Assembly (NCBI GenBank): GCA_001786805.1
Contig: MFTJ01000007.1
Location: 12,938 to 20,600, forward strand
Length of the DNA stretch: 7,663 nt
Direction: 5' to 3'
Source of the DNA: Candidatus Nomurabacteria bacterium RIFCSPHIGHO2_01_FULL_39_10
GTDB lineage: Bacteria > Patescibacteriota > Minisyncoccia > Phycocordibacterales > UBA9973
In this document: in pieces, positions 1 to 5,923 of the stretch
Layout of the letters: every line of letters begins with the position of its first letter
Numbering within the stretch: position 1 is the first letter of the stretch
Notes under the pieces: model-generated
Told to the model about the DNA's origin: nothing
The model's input: the letters and a program-made list of their open reading frames with translations, nothing else
Database searches by the model: none
Made by a program: the position numbers and the translations under genes

Positions 1-493
1 TTTTTATATTTTCCACCTGTTCAACATAGCTGATGCATTCTATATTTAATTTTTCTTTCAGATATTTTTTTGCAATCGCTCCGGCGGCAACTCGGGCAAG
101 AGTCTCGCGCGCTGATGCCCTACCCGACCCTCTCCAGTCGCGAATTCCGTACTTCATTTGAAAAGTATAATCTGCATGTCCGGGTCTGTATAAATCTTTC
201 AGATTGAGGTAATCTTCAGACTTCACATCTTTATTGTACGCCAGAAGCAAAATAGGCGTGCCAGTCGTCACCCCGTCGCTAATGCCGGACATAATATAAA
301 TCACGTCCTGCTCCGCGCGAGGCGAAGTGATACTGCTCTGTCCGGGTTTTCTTCGGTCTAGTTCTGTCTGGATTTCCGCTTGAGAGATTACCAGTCCGGG
401 CGGACAGCCGTCAATAACAACGCCCACGCATCCGCCGTGCGATTCTCCGAAAGTAGTTATTTTAAATAATTGTCCAAATGTGTTTCCCGGCAT
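1..493 (-). CDS. aroC: Chorismate synthase, N-terminal part (3' end outside window)
   Basis: This gene encodes the last shikimate-pathway enzyme, which converts 5-enolpyruvylshikimate-3-phosphate to chorismate using reduced FMN in the cytosol. It starts at the ATG at 493-491 and stays open to the window edge, giving 164 codons of a family usually about 350-390 residues long, so it is truncated by the window and not broken. The N-terminus [20 protein letters not shown] is the standard family start. Also visible are DRRKPGQS (46-53), TTGTP (76-80), RPGHADYT (103-110) and GRASARET (124-131). His19 and His106 match the two conserved catalytic histidines. The usual RGGGR reads RGSGR at 121-125. 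It begins 5 bases after the aroB stop with no recognisable Shine-Dalgarno, only an A/T-rich run, so it is probably expressed from the upstream transcript. The family call is very secure. Confidence 0.97.
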   Translation of the reverse strand, partial: MPGNTFGQLFKITTFGESHGGCVGVVIDGCPPGLVISQAEIQTELDRRKPGQSSITSPRAEQDVIYIMSGISDGVTTGTPILLLAYNKDVKSEDYLNLKDLYRPGHADYTFQMKYGIRDWRGSGRASARETLARVAAGAIAKKYLKEKLNIECISYVEQVENIK

Positions 494-498
494 AATTT

Positions 499-1641
499 TT
501 ATTTTTTATTTGCTAAGTTAATTTTATTCAGAACACGAATGACTGCGCTATCTTTAACATGATGCGCAAACATGTTCTTACAGACATAAACTTTACCTAT
601 TTCCTTTAATATAACATATCGCGACTTTCCATTCTTAGATTTTTTGTCATTTTTTGCGTGGTCTAAAATCTCTTTGGGCTTGTATGCGCCAAGAGTTTTT
701 AACTCAATTCCCATTTTATTTATTAGCAGATTTTTAATTCTTGAGTAATCTGAAATCTTCAGCTTTCCAGTATCAACGGCAATGCCCGCTTCAATAATAA
801 TCCCCAAAGCAACTGCATATCCATGCGGTATTTTATACTGACTTAAATTTTCAAGCGCATGTCCAACCGTATGACCGAAATTTAAAATCATTCGTTCTCC
901 AGACTCTCTTTCATCTCTTTCCACAACCCGAGCCTTGATTGATACAGCACTGGTAATGACTTTTTTGAGCGCTTCTTGATTTCTTTTTAGAATAATGCTT
1001 ATGTGTTTTTCCACATACAGAAAACTATTTGCATCAGAAGTTAAAAACACCTTCACTGCTTCCACCAACCCATTGATGAATTGCCTTTGCGATAGGCTCT
1101 GAATATATTTTAAATCAACGAAAACAGCCCTCGGTTGCCAAAAGGCTCCAATCAAATTTTTTCCTTGTTCCGTATCAATGCCCGTCTTGCCGCCGATAGA
1201 ACTGTCAACCATGGCAAGAAGAGTGGTGGGAACTTGGATACAAGGAATGCCCCGCATATATGTCGCGGCGATAAACCCAGCCAAATCCCCGACCACCCCG
1301 CCGCCGATGGCGACAATCACGCTTTGCCTGCCGATGCGGAGCTTTAGCATTTTTTCTTCAATCATGGTTTTGTATTTCTGATTCTTTGAACGCTCGCCTT
1401 CCGGAATAGAAAATAAAAATACTTTTTGTCCGTTCTTTTTTAGTTCCTTGCGCAAATTTTCTCCGTACAATTTTTTTACGGTTTCATCCGCGATAATCAC
1501 ACAGACGCTTTCTGGAAATTCTTTGCGCAAAAACTTTGCTATATTTTTTGAAAAATTATGTCCGATAAGAATTTTGTAAAAAGCGTGTCCGGTTTTTTTC
1601 AGCTGAATTTTAACTTTTTCCATACTTTTTTTGAATTTCAT
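499..1641 (-). CDS. aroB: 3-dehydroquinate synthase
   Basis: AroB catalyses the second shikimate step, DAHP to 3-dehydroquinate, using NAD+ and a divalent metal (usually zinc). The 380-residue ORF has normal family length. Visible motifs are the NAD-binding [11 protein letters not shown] (113-123), [18 protein letters not shown] (138-155), [11 protein letters not shown] (160-170), GLVEAVK (191-197), [11 protein letters not shown] (254-264) and HGYAVALG (273-280). Glu194, His257 and His273 fit the three metal ligands. The C-terminal [15 protein letters not shown] (330-344) matches the conserved DKK-G segment. Two starts are possible. The ATG at 1641 overlaps the preceding DAHP synthase gene by 32 bases and has only a weak GAG upstream. 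The ATG at 1623 (Met7) overlaps by 14 bases and gives the more typical start [12 protein letters not shown]. Neither has a strong ribosome site. aroC follows after 5 bases. The function is secure; the start is not. Confidence 0.97.
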   Translation of the reverse strand: MKFKKSMEKVKIQLKKTGHAFYKILIGHNFSKNIAKFLRKEFPESVCVIIADETVKKLYGENLRKELKKNGQKVFLFSIPEGERSKNQKYKTMIEEKMLKLRIGRQSVIVAIGGGVVGDLAGFIAATYMRGIPCIQVPTTLLAMVDSSIGGKTGIDTEQGKNLIGAFWQPRAVFVDLKYIQSLSQRQFINGLVEAVKVFLTSDANSFLYVEKHISIILKRNQEALKKVITSAVSIKARVVERDERESGERMILNFGHTVGHALENLSQYKIPHGYAVALGIIIEAGIAVDTGKLKISDYSRIKNLLINKMGIELKTLGAYKPKEILDHAKNDKKSKNGKSRYVILKEIGKVYVCKNMFAHHVKDSAVIRVLNKINLANKK

Positions 1642-2665
1642 TTAACTCTAAAAGTAACTCCTCAGTCTCTTTCCAGCCCAAACAAGAATCAGTCAAGGAA
1701 AGACCGCCAAGATCAATATTTTCCGGATGCTTCGAATTAATTTTTTGACTGCCTTCTTTAATGAAACTTTCAAGCATAAAACCTTTTACAATTTTTCGCA
1801 GTTCCGGTTCGTTTTTTATTGATTTCATAACTTCGTGGACAACTGCGATTTGCTGCTTGCAGAATTTTTTGCCATTTACCTTGCTGTTTTCATGACTGGC
1901 ATCAATAATAATTGCTGGATTTTCAATATTATTTTCCTGCATATATTTATAGGCTTGTTTAATGTGAAGAGGGGCATAGTTAGAACCTTTTTCTCCGCCA
2001 CGAAGCACCAGATGGGCAAATTTATTTCCGCGAGTTCTTACTTCTGCATCATAAAAAATTGCGGTGTGTGGGTGCTGTGCAACGATCAAGCTATTAACAG
2101 CAATTTCTAGCGACCCAGAAGTGGGATTCTTTATCCCTGCAGCACAATCTGTGGCTGAAGCAAAAATTCGATGTTCCTGATCTTCGGTACTTCGCGCCCC
2201 AATTGCAACCCAGGAAAGTAATTCAATAAATCCGCGCGCTCCGTGAGTAACGAGCGCTTCATCAGCGATAGGCAAGCCAAGTTCAATAATCCGTATCATC
2301 ATTTGACGACAATAACGTATCCCTGCCTCAATATCAGGGGGAGCGCATGGGTCCGGCTGATTAATTGGTCCAGTCCAACCTCTTGCTGTGCGTGGTTTTT
2401 GAATGTAAACTCGCATAACAATCTTCAAGTTATCAACTACTTTGGATTCAAGCGCTTTTAATTTTTTAGCATATTCCCATACTGCCTCTTTGGGCCATGC
2501 AGAACAAGGACCAATGATAACTAAAAACCTTTTGTCTTTTCCTGTCAAAATATTTTTTACTTCCATTGTGTCTTTAGCAATTCTTTCAAAACCAGCTTTG
2601 GAAAGTGGCAATTGCTGATTTAGTTCTTCTGGGGAAAGTAATTTTCTTATAGTTGTCAAGTTCAT
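1610..2665 (-). CDS. aroF: Type I DAHP synthase (AroF/AroG/AroH family)
   Basis: This enzyme makes the pathway's first intermediate by condensing phosphoenolpyruvate and erythrose-4-phosphate into DAHP. The 351-residue protein aligns along its length with the E. coli AroG/F/H family. Active-site equivalents are visible: Cys54 in IIGPCS, Arg85 and Lys90 in RVYIQKPR, Arg158 in GARST, Lys179 in IKNPTSG, Arg222 in LRGGEKGSNY, His258 in DASHENS, Glu299 in FMLES and Asp326 in SLTDSCLGW. Cys54, His258, Glu299 and Asp326 would form the metal site. The family's usual GPCSIHD reads GPCSAWP. The segment aligning with the E. coli AroG feedback loop (DMITPQ) reads VTHGAR at 139-144, so classical Phe/Tyr inhibition is uncertain. 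The start ATG overlaps the aroE stop as ATGA, and the end runs into aroB. The symbol is a family-level choice, because AroF, AroG and AroH cannot be told apart from the sequence. Confidence 0.95.
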   Translation of the reverse strand: MNLTTIRKLLSPEELNQQLPLSKAGFERIAKDTMEVKNILTGKDKRFLVIIGPCSAWPKEAVWEYAKKLKALESKVVDNLKIVMRVYIQKPRTARGWTGPINQPDPCAPPDIEAGIRYCRQMMIRIIELGLPIADEALVTHGARGFIELLSWVAIGARSTEDQEHRIFASATDCAAGIKNPTSGSLEIAVNSLIVAQHPHTAIFYDAEVRTRGNKFAHLVLRGGEKGSNYAPLHIKQAYKYMQENNIENPAIIIDASHENSKVNGKKFCKQQIAVVHEVMKSIKNEPELRKIVKGFMLESFIKEGSQKINSKHPENIDLGGLSLTDSCLGWKETEELLLELNEIQKKYGKS

Positions 2666-3483
2666 AATGTTTCTTCGATTATTTTTTTCTTAAGCTGCTC
2701 CATTAATTTCGGAGTAATAATTTTTTTTCCTGTCCATCGCTCTATCTGGCACACCCCTTGAGCAACAAACATGTCTATTCCGGAAATGACAATTGCGCCT
2801 CTTTGTTTGGCTACTTGCAAAAGTTTTGTTTCAAGCGGACTATAGACGACATCAAACACCACTTTATTTTTATCTATGACTTTGTCCGGCGCAGACAAAG
2901 ATGAAACATCCGGAAACATTCCCACCGGAGTGGCATTAATAATTACATCAATGTCTCCGGCATCCAGCTCATCCTCTTTAGCCACTCGCCCTTTGAATTT
3001 TTTTGCCATATTAAAAGATTCTTCAATCGTCCTATTTATATAAATAAGCTTGCCTTTCTGTTCGCTGACCACATGCGCAACTGCATGCCCCGCTCCACCG
3101 GCGCCTAAAAGCAAAACATTCTTATTTTTTAGCGGAACTTCGCGCAGAGCATACTGGATCCCGTCAATGTCTGTATTGTAGCCGAATAGTTTTCCATTTT
3201 TATTGATAATTGTGTTCACAGCATTGATTGATTTCGCTGTTTTGTCAATATGGTCAAGCAGAGGAATCACGCTTTTTTTAAACGGCATTGTTACGGCAGT
3301 CAAACCGATAGATTCAGTTCTGATTTTTGATACCAGTTTTCCTACGTCAGAATCAGCCACGGGCACGGTAACAGCATTCAGCTTTAGAAGCTTATAAATC
3401 TGCCCGTGCAGAAGAGGACTCTTGCTCTGACTGATAGGATTGCCCATGACCATATTTATTTTTGAGGGGATTTTTGGTTTCAT
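2662..3483 (-). CDS. aroE: Shikimate dehydrogenase (NADP-dependent)
   Basis: AroE reduces 3-dehydroshikimate to shikimate with NADPH. The 273-residue length is normal. The shikimate-binding half begins with MGNPISQSKSPLLH (13-26). The catalytic lysine is Lys69 in AVTMPFKK, followed by AVNTI (88-92, with Asn90) and GYNTD (101-105, with Asp105). The nucleotide-binding half has the glycine loop GAGGAG (127-132) and NRT (150-152), which favours NADP. INATPVGM (182-189), DVVYSPLETKLL (211-222) and SGIDMFVAQG (234-243) complete the family pattern. The residue that is usually Asn in NVTxPxK is Ala63, and His before SxSP is Gln. Such changes occur in the wider family, so activity is still expected. 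The gene overlaps aroQ upstream and the DAHP synthase gene downstream by 4 bases each (ATGA), which suggests translational coupling. Confidence 0.96.
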   Translation of the reverse strand: MKPKIPSKINMVMGNPISQSKSPLLHGQIYKLLKLNAVTVPVADSDVGKLVSKIRTESIGLTAVTMPFKKSVIPLLDHIDKTAKSINAVNTIINKNGKLFGYNTDIDGIQYALREVPLKNKNVLLLGAGGAGHAVAHVVSEQKGKLIYINRTIEESFNMAKKFKGRVAKEDELDAGDIDVIINATPVGMFPDVSSLSAPDKVIDKNKVVFDVVYSPLETKLLQVAKQRGAIVISGIDMFVAQGVCQIERWTGKKIITPKLMEQLKKKIIEETL

Positions 3484-3923
3484 GCTTTTAAATCTATTAT
3501 TTCTTTTAAAACTGTAATTGCTTTGTAATAACTTTTTTCTTTCTCCCCCGAAATAACTTGCTTGCAGGCAGACGCAATGACTGACTTCCTTCTCCAGTTT
3601 TCACGATTTTTAATATCTGAAAGATGCACTTCAATAGCAGGAAGATGAGCATCAAGAAGAGCGTCATGAAGCGCGTATGAATAATGAGTAAATGCGCCGG
3701 CGTTTATAATGATTCCGGAAGCCGAGAAAGAGTTTTGCTGTATGTAATCAATTAACGCCCCCTCATGATTGGAATGGAAACTTTTGACTTTCAAACCGCA
3801 AGATTTTGCTTCTTTTTTCACCAAATTTTCCAGTTGTCTTAAATTCAAATTGCCATAGTGAAACGGATTGCGCTTGCCCAGTAAATTTAAATTTGCTCCA
3901 TGGATAAGAAGTATGGTTTTCAT
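3480..3923 (-). CDS. aroQ: Type II 3-dehydroquinate dehydratase
   Basis: AroQ dehydrates 3-dehydroquinate to 3-dehydroshikimate. Its 147 residues match the short, dodecamer-forming type II family and not the Schiff-base type I enzyme (AroD). Visible motifs are IHGANLNLLGKRNP (7-20; usually GPNLNLLGxREP), FHSNHEGALID (49-59), INAGAFTHYSYALHDAL (73-89) and AIEVHLSDIKNRENWR (96-111). Arg18 and Tyr23 fit the flexible-lid catalytic arginine and tyrosine, and Asn74, His80 and His100 fit the substrate-binding and general-acid residues. The start is the ATG at 3923-3921, which overlaps the aroA-aroK stop by 4 bases. The stop overlaps the aroE start in the same way, leaving no room for an independent promoter. 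Confidence 0.97.
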   Translation of the reverse strand: MKTILLIHGANLNLLGKRNPFHYGNLNLRQLENLVKKEAKSCGLKVKSFHSNHEGALIDYIQQNSFSASGIIINAGAFTHYSYALHDALLDAHLPAIEVHLSDIKNRENWRRKSVIASACKQVISGEKEKSYYKAITVLKEIIDLKA

Positions 3924-5728
3924 ATATTTTTCTCCTTAAGCTTTATAATAATTTCATCCACAATATCTTTCGGCTTTTTCCCGTCTACAGACACCGTGAT
4001 ATCAGCCAATTTTTTATACAGAATGTTCCTTTTCTTTAAAAGAACTCTGATTTCTTCGTCTATCGTTTTCTTGTTCGTAAGCCTCGGATTATGAGAAAGT
4101 TTTTTATTCCTTTCCACCAAAATGTTCGCTGAAGCGTTCAAGAATACAAATATACCATTTTTTTTCAGATAACTGGCATTCTTTTCGCGCACTATCGCGC
4201 CCCCTCCGGTAGCTATGACAGTATCGGACAGTAAAAATATTTTCTTGATAATTTTTGATTCAATATCCCTGAAATATGTCCAGCCTTTTTGCCGAACGAT
4301 ATCTAAAATATCCAGACCCGCCTCAGAGGTAATCAGTTTGTCTACATCCAGATGGCTGATTTTAAGCCTGTCAGCGAGAAGCTTAGAGATTGTTGATTTG
4401 CCGCTGCCGCGCATGCCGATAAGAATGATATTTTTTTGCTCAGCGCCTATGACTCCCACTCCTAAAGATGCCAGAAATTTCCAAAATAGAGAAAAAGTTT
4501 TTGCGACTACTTGCGGGTCTTTTATCTCCATTCCTTTTAACTTTGCTCCGGCAACGGCAAAAGCCATAGCCATGCGATGGTCGCCATAAGTTTTCACCCG
4601 CGCCGGTTTTGGAGCTCCTCCGTATATAGTCAGGGCATAATTTTTCGATTCTGTTTTTTCTGTCTTTATTTGCATCTTCTTTAGCTCATTGATAACAGCC
4701 TGAAGGCGGTCAGTTTCTTTCATCGGAAGAGTCTGGAGTCCGGAGAGAATGCTTCGTCCTTTCGCAAAAGCCGCCAAAACGGCAAGCGTTTGCGCCTGAT
4801 CGGGAAAATCAGTCATATCTGCGGATATCGGACGAACTCCGCGCCCTTCAAGTGTAATTGCATTCTTGCCATAACGCACAACATTGCCCATATCTTTAAG
4901 CACAGAGAGAATTTTTTTATCAGGCTGCATAGACTTTGGATTGAGATTGCGTACGGTAATTTCCGACTTAGTAAGAGCGGCCAAAGCAAAAAAATATCCG
5001 GCGCTGGAAAAATCGCCCTCCACTGAATACTTTCGCGCTTTATATCCGCCTTTTGAAAGTAATTCATAATTTTTGTATCCGTCATTTTTTACTTTTACTC
5101 TGAAAGTTTTCATCGTATCAATGGTCATATCTATGTATGGTTTTGAAACCTGTTCGCCGTCTACCTGTATGCCGGCTTTTGGAATACATGGCGAAATCAT
5201 CAAAAGAGCGGAGATGTATTGACTGCTCGTTTCCCCGCTTATGGCAATATTGCCGGATTTAAGTTTGGAAGATTTAATCAAAAGCGGCGGATTTCCCTTT
5301 TTCCCCAGATATTCTATTTTTGCGCCTAATTGACGCAAGGCTTCCACTAAAGGTCCGATAGGTCGTTTGTTCAAACCATCTTCCCCTTCCAGAATTTTAG
5401 TCCCCGGAACAATGCACAAAAGCGCCAGAATAAAACGAATGGTCGTGCCGGAAAGACGCGCATTTAGCCTGTATTTCTTGTTTTTTACATCCTGAATTGA
5501 GCCGTTCACTTTAATTAAATTTTCTCCGACATCAACATCAATCCCGAGCGTCTTCAGGCAGTCAATCATCGCATGCGTGTCATCGCTTTGGAGCGGATTT
5601 AAAATAGTTACCGGATGAGGCGTAAGCGCGGCAAGAAGCAGAGCTCGGTTTGTGTAGCTCTTGGAACCCGGGATTTTTATTTCTCCGGCAACTCCTTTTT
5701 TAATTGGTGTAAGTTTAATGGTTTTCAT
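3920..5728 (-). CDS. aroA-aroK: EPSP synthase-shikimate kinase fusion (AroA-AroK)
   Basis: One 602-residue polypeptide carries two shikimate-pathway enzymes. Residues 1 to about 428 are EPSP synthase, which joins shikimate-3-phosphate and PEP. Its motifs are PGSKSYTNRALLLAAL (20-35), LSGTTIR (92-98), KRPIGPL (121-127), SSQYISALL (168-176), VEGDFSSAGYF (236-246), Asp310 in DFPDQ, KETDRL (337-342), GDHRMAMAF (382-390) and Lys410 in AKTF. Residues from about 432 are shikimate kinase, which makes the EPSP synthase substrate. Its motifs are Walker A GMRGSGKST (438-446), DVD (461-463), Arg487 in TYFRDIE, TGGG (507-510) and the lid region VERNKKLSHNPRL (538-550). The two parts join with almost no linker. 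The start was placed at the ATG at 5728; an in-frame TTG at 5737 would begin only one base before the terminator stem ends and adds nothing to the family alignment. No Shine-Dalgarno is visible. The gene lies directly behind an attenuator and overlaps aroQ by 4 bases. Confidence 0.96.
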   Translation of the reverse strand: MKTIKLTPIKKGVAGEIKIPGSKSYTNRALLLAALTPHPVTILNPLQSDDTHAMIDCLKTLGIDVDVGENLIKVNGSIQDVKNKKYRLNARLSGTTIRFILALLCIVPGTKILEGEDGLNKRPIGPLVEALRQLGAKIEYLGKKGNPPLLIKSSKLKSGNIAISGETSSQYISALLMISPCIPKAGIQVDGEQVSKPYIDMTIDTMKTFRVKVKNDGYKNYELLSKGGYKARKYSVEGDFSSAGYFFALAALTKSEITVRNLNPKSMQPDKKILSVLKDMGNVVRYGKNAITLEGRGVRPISADMTDFPDQAQTLAVLAAFAKGRSILSGLQTLPMKETDRLQAVINELKKMQIKTEKTESKNYALTIYGGAPKPARVKTYGDHRMAMAFAVAGAKLKGMEIKDPQVVAKTFSLFWKFLASLGVGVIGAEQKNIILIGMRGSGKSTISKLLADRLKISHLDVDKLITSEAGLDILDIVRQKGWTYFRDIESKIIKKIFLLSDTVIATGGGAIVREKNASYLKKNGIFVFLNASANILVERNKKLSHNPRLTNKKTIDEEIRVLLKKRNILYKKLADITVSVDGKKPKDIVDEIIIKLKEKNI

Positions 5729-5737
5729 ATATAACAA

Positions 5738-5769
5738 AACAAGGGGCCTCGTTTCCGAGGTCCCTTGTT
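5738..5769 (-). terminator. Intrinsic terminator of the proposed aro attenuator
   Basis: The transcript (minus strand) can fold into a hairpin with arms AACAAGGGACCTCG and CGAGGCCCCTTGTT. Thirteen of 14 positions pair, with one A-C mismatch, and the loop is GAAA, a GNRA tetraloop. The stem base and what follows it are T-rich (TTGTTTTGTTATAT). It lies 9 bases upstream of the aroA ATG, after the leader ORF, so it can stop transcription before the aro genes. A folded stem would also crowd the aroA initiation site. The U tract is interrupted, so termination efficiency is uncertain. Confidence 0.82.
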
Positions 5770-5828
5770 GTTCAAATTTTTTTCGTTAATATCGCTTGGT
5801 TTATTTGACAACTAAGAATTACCTCGGA
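5754..5828 (-). promoter_or_regulatory. Predicted antiterminator helix (regions 2 and 3)
   Basis: Leader bases 5828-5821 (TCCGAGGT on the transcript) are perfectly complementary to ACCTCGGA at 5761-5754, which is the 5' arm and loop edge of the terminator. The helix continues after small internal loops: TCTT (5817-5814) with AAGG (5766-5763, one G-U), GTTGT (5812-5808) with ACAAC (5771-5767), and CAAAT (5807-5803) with ATTTG (5777-5773). That makes about 22 pairs which cannot coexist with the terminator. Region 2 starts inside the leader ORF's last codons, so a ribosome at the leader stop (5821-5819) would cover it. The pairing was worked out by hand; no folding energy was calculated. Confidence 0.75.
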
Positions 5829-5871
5829 GTTTGCTCCGCAAAGAATCCAAAAAAATAGTTGTTTAACCAAG
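5795..5871 (-). promoter_or_regulatory. Predicted anti-antiterminator structure (regions 1 and 2)
   Basis: CTTGGTT (5871-5865, containing the Trp codon) pairs perfectly with AACCAAG (5801-5795). ACAACTA (5862-5856, running into the Tyr codon) pairs perfectly with TAGTTGT (5814-5808). Inside lies a small hairpin, CGGAG (5838-5834) with CTCCG (5829-5825) around a CAAA loop. These pairings use the same bases as the antiterminator, so the two are alternatives. A ribosome stalled at the Trp, Tyr or Phe codons would sit on the 5' strand of this structure and break it. Confidence 0.65.
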
Positions 5872-5884
5872 ACATTTTCCGCAT
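5819..5884 (-). CDS. Aromatic-rich leader peptide of an aro operon attenuator
   Basis: This is a 21-codon ORF with ATG at 5884-5882 and TAA at 5821-5819. The peptide starts MRKMSWLNNYFFGFF and then continues with Ala, Glu, Gln, Thr, Pro and Arg. Trp6, Tyr10, Phe11, Phe12, Phe14 and Phe15 make six aromatic residues of 21, which suits a sensor of charged tRNA-Trp, tRNA-Tyr and tRNA-Phe together. Compare the Phe-rich E. coli pheA leader. Its stop codon abuts the antiterminator strand and the terminator follows 50 bases later, the classical layout of ribosome-mediated attenuation. No homologue is claimed. The predicted promoter would start RNA only a few bases before the ATG, so translation may be leaderless; an in-frame ATG at 5875 with GCGGA before it is the alternative start. 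The role is inferred from composition and context. Confidence 0.78.
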   Translation of the reverse strand: MRKMSWLNNYFFGFFAEQTPR

Positions 5885-5893
5885 AACGAGTAT

Positions 5894-5921
5894 ATAGTAT
5901 CAAATTCATAAAAGGTGTCAA
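5894..5921 (-). promoter_or_regulatory. Predicted sigma70-type promoter for the aro genes
   Basis: On the minus strand a consensus -35 box TTGACA lies at 5921-5916, and TACTAT at 5899-5894 matches four of six -10 bases with a 16-base spacer. The -35 box begins 2 bases after the trpG stop. Initiation would be near 5887-5885, just before the leader ATG. TATACT at 5894-5889 is a better -10 by itself but would need a 21-base spacer. The promoter would let the aro genes be expressed independently of trpEG, while trpEG read-through would still meet the attenuator. Confidence 0.65.
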
Positions 5922-5923
5922 GT

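Noticed and set aside
1135..1381. Plus-strand ORFs opposite aroB, and similar ones opposite the other genes
   Set aside because: They are antisense to conserved enzyme motifs and have no recognisable product or start signal.
4181..4205. A small CG-rich near-palindrome in the shikimate kinase part
   Set aside because: It encodes the conserved GGG region, shows no protein-level insertion and is too short to call a repeat.
4813..5085. A 90-residue minus-strand ORF inside aroA-aroK
   Set aside because: It is a different frame of a strongly conserved EPSP synthase region, with no recognisable domain.
5735..5737. TTG as the start of the aroA-aroK protein, adding three residues
   Set aside because: The ATG at 5728 gives the normal EPSP synthase N-terminus, and the TTG lies directly against the terminator stem.
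5738..5785. The hairpin as a plus-strand terminator, since a T run also follows it in that direction
   Set aside because: No plus-strand gene is supported anywhere in the window, and the plus-strand T run starts about 7 bases past the stem.
5738..5887. T-box riboswitch or TRAP-type control of the aro leader
   Set aside because: No T-box consensus of the UGGNACCGCG type and no series of spaced GAG/UAG triplets were found, whereas the leader ORF and helices fit ribosome-mediated attenuation.
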